Positions 1 through 9,171 are shown, counted from the stretch's first letter. The stretch is DNA of 64,000 nucleotides from JAZDFC01 sp043808235 (GCA_043808235.1 JAZDFC010000031.1:1-64000); one strand, 5' to 3'. Notes: generated by a model not told the origin, from the letters alone. Program-made: numbers and translations.

Positions 1-336
1 TATAATATTTCTATATTAAAATATTAATTATTGTGATTTGATATAAGACGGATACTAATTAGTAAAAGGACGACATTATTATAATTAGCATTTCACAATG
101 ATCTGTAGCTGAGGAAATATATTAAAGAATATAAATTACTATGATTGAAATAATATTTTGTATATATGTAACTACTTCGTCCCTTTAAGCCGTATTTCCG
201 AGAGGGAATTGAGGCTTGCTCTAGCCAAAGAATACCGTTTGGAGGTTAATCATGCTAACTAATTTTTCCCATTACTTAACTAACTTGAAATTCCTTTTCA
301 CGCTGAACCAATACATTTCTCTTCCCTTCACATAAT
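1..336. other. Intergenic region upstream of the PAS kinase
   Basis: No convincing gene, RNA or mobile element is visible in this AT-rich stretch. It may hold the end of an upstream transcription unit. The only conserved signal before the kinase gene is the regulatory element that starts at 337. Confidence 0.5.
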
Positions 337-376
337 CCAAAGGATGTAGTTCCTTTTTCATCCCTCTGCCCTATTG
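337..376 (+). promoter_or_regulatory. Regulon element copy 1 (before PAS kinase)
   Basis: This is a close match to the 16-copy element: AAAGGATGTAGTTCC, then TTTTTCATCCCTCTG, then CCTATTG. It ends 49 nt before the kinase start codon, the shortest spacing in the set. Role as promoter or operator is inferred. Confidence 0.6.
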
Positions 377-424
377 AATTTTCGTACTGAGTATTAGTAT
401 TTTTTACTAAGCATAAAGCGACAC

Positions 425-3400
425 ATGGCAAAGATTAATAAAAAAGAGAATATTGAAGCAGCAATTGATCCGTCGATTTCAAAAAGAAAATTGAAATTAG
501 ATGATGTAAACGAATTCGCCGAAAATATAATCAACACCGTTCGGGAACCATTACTCGTGTTGGATAAAGATTTAAGAGTAATTAAAGCTACCCGTTCATT
601 CTATGATTTTTTTAAAGTAAACCACGATGAAACAATTGGAACGCTTATATATGATTTGGGAAATCATCAATGGAATATTCCAAAACTCAGAGAACTTTTA
701 GAAACAATCCTTCCCGAAAAAACAACATTTGATAACTATGAAGTTGAACACGCTTTTTCAACAATTGGTAAACGCGTAATGCTTTTAAATGCCCGGCAAA
801 TAAAAAGAGCCGTCGGGAAAGATAAGATAATTCTGCTTGCCTTCGAGGATATTACCGAAAGAAAACTCACGGAAGAATCGATAATTGAAAATCATCGTAT
901 AACTAACGAATATTTGGACATTCTATTTAATCATGCAAATGTACCAATTATTATTTGGGACGCTTCATGGGTAATTAAACGCATCAACGATGCCTTCGAA
1001 AAATTGAGCGGTTATCATTGGACTGAATTAATAGATAAAAAGATTGATATCCTTTTCCAGAAAGATAAAATTGGTTCAGCGCTTGAATCAATAAAAAATA
1101 CTCTCAGCAATGAAAAATTTGAAGTTATTGAAATCGATATTTTGACAAAAGTGAGTGATATCAGGACCGTTTTATGGAATTCGGCAAATATTTATGATAA
1201 GGAAGGAAAAAATATTGTTGCAACAATTGCGCAAGATATTACCAAACGCAAACGTACAGAGGAAGCATTGGCAGTTTTGGAAACTCGCTATCGTCGTCTC
1301 TTTGAATCGGCAAAAGACGGAGTTCTTATTCTTGATGCAGAAACCGGAAAAATTATAGATGTTAACCCGTTTTTGATGGAGTTGTTGGATTACTCGAAAG
1401 AAGAATTTGTTGAAAAAGCAATTTGGGAAATTGGATTCTTTAGAGATATTGCCGCTAACGAAGATAAGTTTTTTGAATTGCAGCAGAGGGAGTATGTCCG
1501 TTATGAAAATTTGCCGCTTGAAACAGCCGATGGGCGAAAAATCAATGTTGAGTTCGTTAGCAATGTCTATTTAGTTAATCACCATAAAGTAATCCAATGT
1601 AATATTCGAGATATTACCGAACGCAAACGGACGGAATATAAATTGCAGAAAAGCGAAGAAAGATACCGCAGTATTTTTGAGAACGTTCAAGATGTGTACT
1701 ATGAAGCGTCAATTGACGGAACGATCCTCGAAATTAGTCCTTCCATCGAGATACTGTCGAAAAAAGAATATAATCGCGAAGATCTCATCGGGAAGTCGGC
1801 CTACGATTTATACTCTAATGCCGGTGAACGACAGGCTCTCCTTGCAATATTACATGAACGAGGCAGCGTTACGGATTATGAGATTATTCTTAAGAACCGC
1901 GATGGTTCACAAGTGCCGTGTTCCATTTCTGCAAAACTACAATTCAATGCCCAAAATAAACCGTTGAAGATTATTGGCAGCATGCACGATATTACTGAAC
2001 GTAAGTGGGCAGAAGAAACTATGCGTGAGAGTGAGGCGAAATACAGAGCTCTGGTCACACAAAGCCCGGATGGAATTTTCATTGTGGGTCTATCCGGTAC
2101 TTTTTTATCCGTAAATAAAGCTATGTGTGATAAACTCAAATACACCGAAGAAGAATTTCTTACAATGAAAATATGGGACATTGTGCCTCAACGATATTTG
2201 TCGCTCCATAAGAAGAGATTAGCCGCAATAATAAAAAATGAAAGTAAAAATGAAGCTGCCGAATATGAGGTAACAGGAAAAGACGGGACTGTACATCGTA
2301 TAGAAGTCCTATCAGCGCCTTACTATAAAAACAAAGATATAATTGGATTTCAAGGTATAGCTCGCGACATAACCGGACGCAAACGTGCTGAAGAAGAAAT
2401 TATAATGTTGGCTCACTCTTTAAAAAGTATAAATGAATGTGTGAGTATAACCGATATGGAGGATAAAATTTTATTTGTCAATGAATCATTTACGAAAACT
2501 TATGGATATGATGAAAATGAACTGGTCGGGAAGCAAATGACTATTGTGCGTTCACCCAACAATTCACCGGAATTAGTAAATGAAATTTTGCCTGCTACAT
2601 TGCGAGGTGGATGGCAGGGTGAATTATGGAATAATAGGAAAGATGGGAGTGAATTTCCGGTTTATCTTTCAACAACAATTATAAACGATAAAGACAGCAA
2701 ACCTTTGGGGCTCATTGGAGTTGCAACCGATATCACGGAACGGAAACAAATATTGGAAGAATTAATTACCGCGAAAGAAAAAGCAGAGCAGGCCGATAAA
2801 TTAAAAACAGAATTCCTCGCTCAAATCTCGCATGAAATCAGAACCCCTCTAAGTTCAATAATCGGGAATGTTGATTATATAAACGATCTGTTTAACAAAC
2901 GGTTGGACCCTGACGTAAATTATTGTTTTGACAGCATTGATATATCCTCAAAAAGAATTATTAGAACTGTGGATTTAATACTTAACACGGCAGAATTCCG
3001 AACAATAGGTTATAAACCAAGATTTATGAAATTCGATCTCAATAAGGAAATACTTAATGTATTATACCGTGAGTTTCAGCACTCCGCTAAGCAGAAAGGA
3101 TTACAAATAAAATATAATTGTAATGCAGAAGAAACAAAGGTAATAGCTGACGTATACAGTATTACTCAAATCTTTGCAAATTTGATTGATAATGCTATCA
3201 AATACACAAAAGAAGGCAAAGTAGAAATAATTTTAGCGAAAAATATAACCGGTAATATTATAGTTGAAGTAAAAGATACCGGCATTGGAATAAGTAAAGA
3301 ATTTCTTCCAAAAATATTTGAACCGTTCTCCCAGGAAGAACAAGGTTATACCAGAAGCTATGACGGAAACGGGCTGGGGTTATCGCTGGTTAAAAACTAT

Positions 3401-3493
3401 TGCGAATTAAATAACGCAACCATAGATGTAGAAAGTGAAAAAAATGTTGGATCGTCATTCAAAATCACTTTTGATAAACAAGTAAATTCTTAA
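425..3493 (+). CDS. Multi-PAS sensor histidine kinase
   Basis: A 1022-residue sensor kinase with no membrane segment, so probably cytoplasmic. Six PAS/PAC modules are visible at roughly 28-146, 155-275, 280-400, 405-525, 530-650 and 655-780; most end in a DITERK-like PAC signature. A HisKA domain follows with the phospho-acceptor in ISHEIRTPL (His803). The HATPase domain shows an N box (NLIDNAIKY, near 920), DTGIGIS, an F box and GNGLGLSL. There is no receiver domain and no adjacent response regulator, so it is an orphan kinase. The closest candidate partners are the NarL-type regulators at 7359 and 37726. Regulon element copy 1 lies 49 nt upstream. The ligand or signal cannot be read from sequence. 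Confidence 0.92.
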   Translation: MAKINKKENIEAAIDPSISKRKLKLDDVNEFAENIINTVREPLLVLDKDLRVIKATRSFYDFFKVNHDETIGTLIYDLGNHQWNIPKLRELLETILPEKTTFDNYEVEHAFSTIGKRVMLLNARQIKRAVGKDKIILLAFEDITERKLTEESIIENHRITNEYLDILFNHANVPIIIWDASWVIKRINDAFEKLSGYHWTELIDKKIDILFQKDKIGSALESIKNTLSNEKFEVIEIDILTKVSDIRTVLWNSANIYDKEGKNIVATIAQDITKRKRTEEALAVLETRYRRLFESAKDGVLILDAETGKIIDVNPFLMELLDYSKEEFVEKAIWEIGFFRDIAANEDKFFELQQREYVRYENLPLETADGRKINVEFVSNVYLVNHHKVIQCNIRDITERKRTEYKLQKSEERYRSIFENVQDVYYEASIDGTILEISPSIEILSKKEYNREDLIGKSAYDLYSNAGERQALLAILHERGSVTDYEIILKNRDGSQVPCSISAKLQFNAQNKPLKIIGSMHDITERKWAEETMRESEAKYRALVTQSPDGIFIVGLSGTFLSVNKAMCDKLKYTEEEFLTMKIWDIVPQRYLSLHKKRLAAIIKNESKNEAAEYEVTGKDGTVHRIEVLSAPYYKNKDIIGFQGIARDITGRKRAEEEIIMLAHSLKSINECVSITDMEDKILFVNESFTKTYGYDENELVGKQMTIVRSPNNSPELVNEILPATLRGGWQGELWNNRKDGSEFPVYLSTTIINDKDSKPLGLIGVATDITERKQILEELITAKEKAEQADKLKTEFLAQISHEIRTPLSSIIGNVDYINDLFNKRLDPDVNYCFDSIDISSKRIIRTVDLILNTAEFRTIGYKPRFMKFDLNKEILNVLYREFQHSAKQKGLQIKYNCNAEETKVIADVYSITQIFANLIDNAIKYTKEGKVEIILAKNITGNIIVEVKDTGIGISKEFLPKIFEPFSQEEQGYTRSYDGNGLGLSLVKNYCELNNATIDVESEKNVGSSFKITFDKQVNS

Positions 3494-3593
3494 AACCGAT
3501 GTACTGCCTTCAAATTTTATAAAAGTATTTTAATGGGTGATTTAGAAATGATTATTTGTGGAGTAAATTAAATTTCTTTTCACATCATTCCAT

Positions 3594-3633
3594 CCAAAAG
3601 ATGTAGTTCCCTTTTCATCCCTTTGACCGATAG
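3594..3633 (+). promoter_or_regulatory. Regulon element copy 2 (before csbD-like gene)
   Basis: Near-consensus copy (CCAAAAGATGTAGTTCC, then CTTTTCATCCCTTTG, then ACCGATAG), ending 92 nt upstream of the CsbD-like start. Element, leader and gene are duplicated together at 27201-27513. Confidence 0.65.
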
Positions 3634-3724
3634 AACGTTTGTGTATTTCTTCATATCATATTACCGTAATCAAGAAACTAATACTTAACAAATTTATTAA
3701 TTACCAATACCAAGGAGCTATTAA

Positions 3725-3910
3725 ATGAATTCACTGATAATAAAAGGGGACTGGAACGAAACAGCAGGCAAACTCAAACAGCAATTCGCAAACCTAACTG
3801 ATGATGATTTACTTTTTATAGAAGGAAAAGAAGAAGAACTATTGGGAAGATTACAGAGTAAACTTGGGAAAACAAAGGAAGAAATGCACAATATATTTTT
3901 AAAATTATAA
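3725..3910 (+). CDS. CsbD-family stress protein
   Basis: A 61-residue protein with the CsbD pattern: KGDWNETAGKLKQQF near the N-terminus and EEELLGRLQSKLGKTKEE in the second half, predicted as a compact helical protein. CsbD is a small stress-induced protein of unknown biochemical function, under sigma-B control in Bacillus (family knowledge). The start is preceded by AAGGAGC. Regulon element copy 2 lies 92 nt upstream. A degenerate full-length copy with the same leader lies at 27331-27513. The lipoprotein gene 97 nt downstream may be co-transcribed. Confidence 0.85.
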   Translation: MNSLIIKGDWNETAGKLKQQFANLTDDDLLFIEGKEEELLGRLQSKLGKTKEEMHNIFLKL

Positions 3911-4006
3911 CGGTATGGTTGACGGAAAATAGAACACATCCGGATTCAACGAGTTTCTGTTTTAATGTAAGGAAATAACGTTTCAAATAAATAAACAAGG
4001 AGAATT

Positions 4007-4459
4007 ATGAAAAACAATTATTTAGTATTAATCGCAATTCTGCTGATTGCAGGATTTCTTTTTTTCGGTTGCGATGTCAATCGTGAAAAAAAAGTAACAG
4101 ATGCTATGGAAAATGTTGAGCAAGCAAATAAAGATTTGCAATCTGCCCAGGATGAATATGAAAAGGAATGGCAGCAGTTCAAAAGCGAAGCTGAATTAAA
4201 AATCGACGCGAACGAAAAAAGCATTTCCGAACTTAAAGTGGAGATTAAAACTGCAAGCGGGAAATTTAAAGCCAAATATGAAAGGGAAGTTGCCGACCTG
4301 GAACTAAAAAATATTGAGCTGAAAAAAAATATAAGCGAATATAAGTATGAAGGAAAAGACAAGTGGGCGGAATTCAAACAAAAAGTTCAAAATGATATGG
4401 ATGTTGTTGAAAAAGCGCTGAAGGATATATTCGCAAGTAAAAAATTAGTCGGTAATTGA
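4007..4459 (+). CDS. Coiled-coil lipoprotein, unrecognised family
   Basis: A 150-residue protein with a lipoprotein signal peptide (hydrophobic stretch ending FFGC, Cys about 22) followed by one long charged helix with heptad-like Leu/Ile/Ala spacing (residues about 30-145). It is probably a periplasmic or outer-membrane-anchored coiled coil. No enzymatic motif is visible. AAGGAG lies 7 nt before the ATG. It follows the CsbD gene on the same strand, so it may belong to the same stress transcript. Confidence 0.7.
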   Translation: MKNNYLVLIAILLIAGFLFFGCDVNREKKVTDAMENVEQANKDLQSAQDEYEKEWQQFKSEAELKIDANEKSISELKVEIKTASGKFKAKYEREVADLELKNIELKKNISEYKYEGKDKWAEFKQKVQNDMDVVEKALKDIFASKKLVGN

Positions 4460-4526
4460 TTCCGGGGAGAAGTAAATATCCATCACCGGAAAATTTACAA
4501 TAACATGCTGACGTAAAGATTACAAT

Positions 4527-5138
4527 ATGGAACTGACAATTTTTCTTAAGGGGATGGTAATTGGATTTGCTATGGCTGTGCCGGTCGGACCAATTGGGAT
4601 TATGTGTATCCGCAAGACTCTCACCGAGGGACGACTGCGCGGACTAATAATAGGTCTCGGCGCAGCAACCGCGGATTTGCTTTATGGTTGTGTAGCCGCC
4701 TTTGGGCTTACAATTATTTCAAATACACTTGTTAATCAAAAAGTTTGGATACGACTGATTGGAGGAGCGCTTCTTCTATTCCTTGGTATAAGAACATTTC
4801 GCGCCCAACCGACCGATCCAAAGATTCAGATTCGTAATGGTGGAATTTTGAGATCATATCTCACAACTGTTTTTTTAACGCTTACTAATCCTTTGACTGT
4901 CTTTAGTTTTATTGCAGTGTTTGCCGCCCTTGGTTTGGGAAACGGACTCAGTTATTTTTCTGCATCGGCTCTTGTTGCCGGCGTTTTTATTGGTTCCGCT
5001 TCATGGTTTTTGCTGCTTAGTTCAGGCGTTACACTTTTTAGAAATAAGTTTGACTCAGCAGGATTGCGATGGGTAAACAAAATTGCCGGTATCTTAATAA
5101 TATTATCCGGTGTTTATGCTGTTGTTAGTCTGTTATGA
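4527..5138 (+). CDS. LysE/RhtB-family amino-acid exporter
   Basis: A 203-residue, very hydrophobic protein with about six membrane segments. The first helix has the LysE-family signature (GFAMAVPVGPIGIMCIRKTL), and a central TVFLTLTNPLTVFSF segment matches the LysE family. Members export amino acids or related small molecules across the inner membrane; the substrate cannot be assigned. No clear Shine-Dalgarno sequence precedes the ATG and no regulon element is nearby. Confidence 0.85.
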   Translation: MELTIFLKGMVIGFAMAVPVGPIGIMCIRKTLTEGRLRGLIIGLGAATADLLYGCVAAFGLTIISNTLVNQKVWIRLIGGALLLFLGIRTFRAQPTDPKIQIRNGGILRSYLTTVFLTLTNPLTVFSFIAVFAALGLGNGLSYFSASALVAGVFIGSASWFLLLSSGVTLFRNKFDSAGLRWVNKIAGILIILSGVYAVVSLL

Positions 5139-5253
5139 TTTGGCTTTTTTAGGAAGAGTGAATTGGGCTTATAAAATCCCGGATGCGGGTTAAATCGTTC
5201 ACATTATTTTTAATTCAGAATTTAAAGAAGATTATATGAAAGACATCACTAGT

Positions 5254-5346
5254 GTCATGTCAAATGTAAGATGGAAAACGTAAAATGGAATTTTGACGAT
5301 ATCCGAAGTTGTTTATCATCTTCCATTTACCATTTTACATGTGACA
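5254..5346. repeat. Imperfect inverted repeat, ATGGAA-type
   Basis: The left arm reads TGTCATGTCAAATGTAAGA and continues with ATGGAA motifs. The right arm (TTCCATTTACCATTTTACAT, then GTGACA) is its approximate reverse complement. Its ATGGAA/GATGGAA words recur in the tandem repeat at 9107-9171 and at 28512-28557, suggesting one dispersed repeat family. Confidence 0.6.
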
Positions 5347-5368
5347 TACCACTAACTGCTTACTCGCT

Positions 5369-5407
5369 CAAAAGTTGTAGTTCCTTTTTCATCCCTTCGG
5401 GCTATTT
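5369..5407 (+). promoter_or_regulatory. Regulon element copy 3
   Basis: Matches the element through AAAGTTGTAGTTCC and TTTTTCATCCCTTCG; the end is degenerate (GGCTATT). It ends 101 nt upstream of the ATG at 5508. Confidence 0.55.
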
Positions 5408-5507
5408 TTTTGCGGCAGGTTATTCGATAGCTTCTTATAGAGTAATTGTTATAAAAGCTGAAGGACAGCAACAAAAAAATATTTCTCAACATAAAAAAGG
5501 AGCAACC

Positions 5508-5942
5508 ATGAAAGCGCGAATAATTTACTTAGCATTCATAGTGATGTTTGTTCTGGCTCTCCCGGCAAATGCCGGCGGGAAAGGCGAACTTCAAAAATAC
5601 TTTAGCGATACTGCTAAAAAAGTAAAGGCAACAGAGAACGCATCCGAAAAGCGTGAAATTCTCAACGAATCATTTCAGACCATATCTAAAGCAATGGATA
5701 TGGTACATAGCTCGGCGTTGATTTCGAAAGATGAACTTGCCGGCATTGATCGTTTTAAAGCAACACTGCAAGAGAAACATGATGAACTTAATGGCAGCAA
5801 TGGTTATGAACGTGTAACAGATGCGCAACTTAATGCCTTCGCTGATTATGTAATGCAAGATATGGAACAAGCAGCCGAAATGATAACCATTAGTGTGGTT
5901 ACTCTACTGCTTATTATTATTTTAGTTGTGCTCATATTATAA
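5508..5942 (+). CDS. Exported protein with C-terminal membrane anchor
   Basis: A 144-residue protein with a signal peptide (cleavage near LALPANAGG), a helical periplasmic region and a strongly hydrophobic last ~20 residues. The start at 5508 is chosen because AAAAAGGAG sits just before it; the frame stays open further upstream only through intergenic repeat DNA. I do not recognise the family. Regulon element copy 3 lies 101 nt upstream. The next gene starts 14 nt after this stop, so the two are probably co-transcribed. Confidence 0.7.
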   Translation: MKARIIYLAFIVMFVLALPANAGGKGELQKYFSDTAKKVKATENASEKREILNESFQTISKAMDMVHSSALISKDELAGIDRFKATLQEKHDELNGSNGYERVTDAQLNAFADYVMQDMEQAAEMITISVVTLLLIIILVVLIL

Positions 5943-5956
5943 GAGTTTCTTCAATT

Positions 5957-7141
5957 GTGAACAGATTTAAAGTGAAAGATGCGCAAAGCAAATCGGTTGG
6001 AAACACCTTCGGCTCCATTCTGTTCGTGATAGTAAGTTATACTGTACTAATTGTTTTGCTTTCTTCGTGTAGTTCTGATCTGTCAATTCAACGCGAAGTT
6101 CAGCAAGTACAGGAGGAGGGCGTGATTTCAACTAATTATTCAATCGTTTTTATCATCCACGGTGATAGTGAATATTTATTTCATGATACAGATGGAAACG
6201 AATACAAAGCTGATGAGGATGTGCTGGCACAAGCAAAAAAGGTTGCGCAACAAAATTCTCAAGCAGAGGTGTTCATTTTTCATCAAAAACCCAGGTGGCA
6301 CTTCTTATTCTTATCCCCGTTTCGGGACGGTGAGTTCTATTATTACCGTAATGGACAATTAATCGCAAATGAATCATATTGGCGCGACCAGGAACAATCA
6401 CAGTTCGAACCTGAAGTAGAATTGTATCGCCGCTCCCGCCTGGAAAATAAACGCGAGATGACGAACGTGTTTCTTTACTTTGGTCATCAAATCCCCGAGT
6501 TCGGCGGCGTTGGTTATGATGAATCTTATCCGGATCGGTCGTTCACCGTTCATGACTTTGCAGCAGGTTTAAAAGCATTCACAAGCGATTCCGCAAGGTT
6601 CGATCTCATGATTTTATCAACTTGTTTTGGTGGTACCCCTTTCACTATCAATGCGCTTGGTTCATATGGTCGAACTATTATCGCTTCTCCCGAAAATTTA
6701 CATTTATCCTATTTCAATCTACATTTGCTTGAGAATTTAGACCTTGGTTTGCATGATGGAAACATGTCAGCTTTTGCAAAAATATTCGCCCGTCAAGCAT
6801 TTGATCGGCTGACAGAGTATGTTCAAACCTCGGTGAGCATCGGGGTATACGACATGGTTCAAACGCGGGAATACTTATATTCAGTTCGGGAGATTTATGA
6901 GAATACACTGACCGATTTGAATAGAGAGACTAAGGACTCAATGTTATCGTTAGAGCGCTGCGATTGCGCCGATCTTTCAGGTTACAATCTGCCAACGATA
7001 AACAAAGGAGTAGATATATTTTACCGCGCGGCAAGTTTTGGTCGATCAAAAAACAAGCAGAACCATTCGGGTTGGGAATGCTGGAAGGAAATTGGTTCAC
7101 CTGATAAAACCCCAAATAATAGTGGGACTATTAAAAAGTAG
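5957..7141 (+). CDS. Putative C11/clan CD peptidase-like lipoprotein
   Basis: A 394-residue protein with a GTG start, a long N-terminal region and a hydrophobic stretch ending LLSSC, consistent with lipidation near Cys38. The body resembles clostripain/caspase-like (clan CD) cysteine peptidases: a FIIHGD strand at the start, FLYFGHQIPEFGG that could carry the catalytic His, and DLMILSTCFGGTP that could carry the nucleophilic Cys. The assignment rests on these motifs only. It is probably co-transcribed with the gene ending at 5942 and so could fall under element copy 3. A role in envelope proteolysis or sorting is a guess. Confidence 0.55.
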   Translation: MNRFKVKDAQSKSVGNTFGSILFVIVSYTVLIVLLSSCSSDLSIQREVQQVQEEGVISTNYSIVFIIHGDSEYLFHDTDGNEYKADEDVLAQAKKVAQQNSQAEVFIFHQKPRWHFLFLSPFRDGEFYYYRNGQLIANESYWRDQEQSQFEPEVELYRRSRLENKREMTNVFLYFGHQIPEFGGVGYDESYPDRSFTVHDFAAGLKAFTSDSARFDLMILSTCFGGTPFTINALGSYGRTIIASPENLHLSYFNLHLLENLDLGLHDGNMSAFAKIFARQAFDRLTEYVQTSVSIGVYDMVQTREYLYSVREIYENTLTDLNRETKDSMLSLERCDCADLSGYNLPTINKGVDIFYRAASFGRSKNKQNHSGWECWKEIGSPDKTPNNSGTIKK

Positions 7142-7358
7142 ATGGGGCATCTTATGTATGAATCTAAGCAAGTGGATTATATATATTTGAAGCCTACATT
7201 CACTCTACACAAAACTGCTTAAAAATAAAAATTAATTTGTATGGGGGATTCATTTCTTTTTTATTTTTCAGTATCTTAGCTATAAGTAGAAAAAGGAAAT
7301 GAAGCAAATTAAGATATTATCCAAAATGCGATTATCTTTTTGAACGATTGGGAACTCA

Positions 7359-8051
7359 ATGAAAAAAATTGAGATACTGCTTATTGAAGATAATAGACTT
7401 CTACGCGAAGGCATTGCGTCAATGCTCAAAAAGCAGCCTGATATGAATGTTGTTGCTACTGTTGGCAATGGCGAGAATATTTTGCAAATGTTGGAAAAGC
7501 ATTATCCGCATATAGTTCTTCTGGATCTGGGTTTACGGAGCCAAAACAGTTTGCACGTTGTAAAATTAATTAAAGAGCATTTCCGGGAAACGAAAATAAT
7601 TGTTATGGATCTTATTCCGCTTCAGGCAGATGTTTTTGAATTTGTCGAAGCGGGAGTTTCAGGATTCATACTTAAAGATGCAAACATTACTGAATTTTTT
7701 AAAACTATCCGATCGGTATATGAGGGCGCTCAAGTTTTACCGCCACATTTAACCGGCTCACTTTTTTCTCAAATTGTTGAACATGCAATTCACGGAGTTA
7801 AGCCTTCCGTTATTGTTGAATCAGTACAAATGACAAAACGTGAGCGGCAGGTGATCGAATTGATTGCCGACGGTTCTACAAACAAAGAGATTGCACAAAT
7901 ACTTCACCTTTCAACTTACACTGTGAAGAGCCACGTCCATAACATCCTCGAAAAATTAGCCCTTAATACCCGCGTGCAGATTGCCAAGCATGCTCATCTC
8001 ACTGACTCATACAAAACCTCTTTTAATACCAATCCACCAATAAGCGAATAA
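7359..8051 (+). CDS. NarL/LuxR-type response regulator (copy A)
   Basis: A 230-residue two-domain regulator. The receiver domain has the acidic pair in LLIEDNRLL, a phospho-acceptor Asp56 in VLLDLGL and a Lys in FILKDA. The C-terminal LuxR-type HTH (about 160-225) contains TKRERQVIELIADGSTNKEI and STYTVKSHVHNIL. It is a close paralogue of the regulator at 37726, down to the unusual LDLGLRSQNSL loop. It has no regulon element upstream, as expected if it acts on the regulon rather than belonging to it. The six-PAS kinase at 425 is a plausible partner; that link is inference. Confidence 0.9.
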   Translation: MKKIEILLIEDNRLLREGIASMLKKQPDMNVVATVGNGENILQMLEKHYPHIVLLDLGLRSQNSLHVVKLIKEHFRETKIIVMDLIPLQADVFEFVEAGVSGFILKDANITEFFKTIRSVYEGAQVLPPHLTGSLFSQIVEHAIHGVKPSVIVESVQMTKRERQVIELIADGSTNKEIAQILHLSTYTVKSHVHNILEKLALNTRVQIAKHAHLTDSYKTSFNTNPPISE

Positions 8052-8069
8052 TTTCTTAAATCTCCCCTT

Positions 8070-8109
8070 CAAAAAGAATTAGTTCCTTTTTCATCCCTTT
8101 GACCGATTG
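8070..8109 (+). promoter_or_regulatory. Regulon element copy 4 (before YtxH)
   Basis: CAAAAAGAATTAGTTCC, then TTTTTCATCCCTTTG, then ACCGATTG. It ends 132 nt before the YtxH start. A further similar patch downstream (about 8121-8150, with TGATAAT and CGGAAT) is shared with copy 16. Confidence 0.6.
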
Positions 8110-8240
8110 TATATGTACCCGCAACTTGTGATAATAGAGCCGGAATAAAACCAAATAGTCTCTAATTTTGATTTATGAGACTGATTTTGAAAAATATTTA
8201 TTGTAGCAAAGAAATCAAACAAAACCGATGGAGGTTTAAT

Positions 8241-8660
8241 ATGAGTAATGAAAATAAAGGAATGGCAAAAGGATTGTTCATTGGAATTTTTGCCGGCGCT
8301 GTTGTCGGATCAATCATAGCGCTACTGTATGCTCCGAAATCCGGAGAAAAATTTCGCAAGGATATTAAAACCAAATCGCAGGATTTTATTGACGATGCCG
8401 ATAAGTATATTTCGAATGCCAAAGAGAGAGCATCGCATTTAATTAAGGACGGGGAAAAGAAATCTGAACAATTGGTTGCGGGCGCTAAGAAAAAAGTTGA
8501 CACTCTTTTGGGTGAATCCGAGAAAATTCTGGGTAGTGTAAAAGACAAAATCGGAAATTATGTCCAGGCAGGAAAAGATAAAATCGAGAAAGAAAGTGAT
8601 CGCTTTAAATCCGCTGTTAAGGCAGGTATGGACGATTATAAATCCGAGAAGGAAACGTGA
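8241..8660 (+). CDS. YtxH-domain general stress protein
   Basis: A 139-residue YtxH-like protein: one N-terminal glycine-rich membrane helix (FIGIFAGAVVGSIIALLYAP) followed by the family hallmark KSGEKFRKDI and a long charged helical tail. YtxH proteins are small stress-associated membrane proteins of unknown mechanism. The start at 8241 is preceded by GGAGG at 8230-8234; the frame extends upstream to 8175 without support. Element copy 4 lies upstream. The DUF948-like gene starts 7 nt after the stop, a common pairing with YtxH. Confidence 0.85.
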   Translation: MSNENKGMAKGLFIGIFAGAVVGSIIALLYAPKSGEKFRKDIKTKSQDFIDDADKYISNAKERASHLIKDGEKKSEQLVAGAKKKVDTLLGESEKILGSVKDKIGNYVQAGKDKIEKESDRFKSAVKAGMDDYKSEKET

Positions 8661-8666
8661 TAGACT

Positions 8667-9065
8667 ATGACTTTAATTGAAATTTTACTGATAGTATTAA
8701 ATCTATCCGTTTTCCTACTCTGCATTTACATAATGATATATTTGAAAAAAATTTTCGAGCAGGTCGAGGCGGTCTGCAATGATGTTAGTCAGCTTGTTAA
8801 AAATACAAATCCCATATTAAGGAATTTGGAAGAAATTACTCAGCGATCAAACAGGATTGTAACCGGTGTTGAAAGATACTGGGTGGAAATAGACTATTCG
8901 ATCAAAACACTGCAAGAGAAGATTTCGAATTTCAGTTCCTTTAAAAAATTCCGTTTTGTTCAGGAACAGATATCGGAGCTCCCAAAAAAATTAACAGCTA
9001 TCACAAAAGGAATATCTACTTTCTGGCGCGAATATAAGCACAGTGCGGCAAACCGCAATGGATGA
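8667..9065 (+). CDS. DUF948-like membrane protein
   Basis: A 132-residue protein with one N-terminal membrane helix (about 5-27) and a long amphipathic helix behind it, the layout of DUF948 proteins often found beside YtxH. The gene is 7 nt from ytxH and surely co-transcribed. The last codons and stop lie in a dispersed repeat (GTGCGGCAAACCGCAATGG, 9043-9061), so the C-terminus (SAANRNG) is repeat-derived. Confidence 0.65.
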   Translation: MTLIEILLIVLNLSVFLLCIYIMIYLKKIFEQVEAVCNDVSQLVKNTNPILRNLEEITQRSNRIVTGVERYWVEIDYSIKTLQEKISNFSSFKKFRFVQEQISELPKKLTAITKGISTFWREYKHSAANRNG

Positions 9066-9072
9066 TGGAACC
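9043..9072. repeat. GCGGCAARCCGC repeat module
   Basis: GTGCGGCAAACCGCAATGG followed by ATGATGGAA matches GCGCGGCAAGCCGCAATGG followed by AAAATG at 28513-28537. The core is a short palindrome (GCGGC, two bases, GCCGC in the second copy). It overlaps the end of the DUF948-like gene. Confidence 0.55.
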
Positions 9073-9106
9073 TGGGATGGAACCCGTCAAACAAATGCCG
9101 GGCAGG

Positions 9107-9171
9107 AATGGAAAAATGGAAGATGGAAAATGGAAAATGGAAGATGGAAGATGGAAGATGGGAAATGGAAA
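9107..9171. repeat. 7-bp tandem repeat (GATGGAA/AATGGAA)
   Basis: About nine consecutive 7-nt units, GATGGAA or AATGGAA with one variant (GATGGGA). Units of this kind are prone to slippage, so copy number may vary between strains. Related words occur at 5254-5346 and 28512-28557. Confidence 0.8.

Larger units (their letters stand above)
5139..5507. other. Intergenic region with imperfect inverted repeat
   Basis: This 369-nt gap holds an imperfect inverted repeat (about 5254-5290 and 5317-5346; arms related to ATGTAAAATGGAA and its complement) and regulon element copy 3. An open frame runs through the repeat into the following gene, but it is non-coding in appearance; the gene starts at 5508. 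Confidence 0.55.

Noticed and set aside
337..376. Element as an RNA hairpin or attenuator
   Set aside because: An imperfect dyad (CAAAAGATG with CATCCCTTTG) is visible in consensus-like copies, but copies 4, 6 and 15 break the left arm without compensating changes. The core is conserved more than the pairing, so a protein-binding role is preferred.
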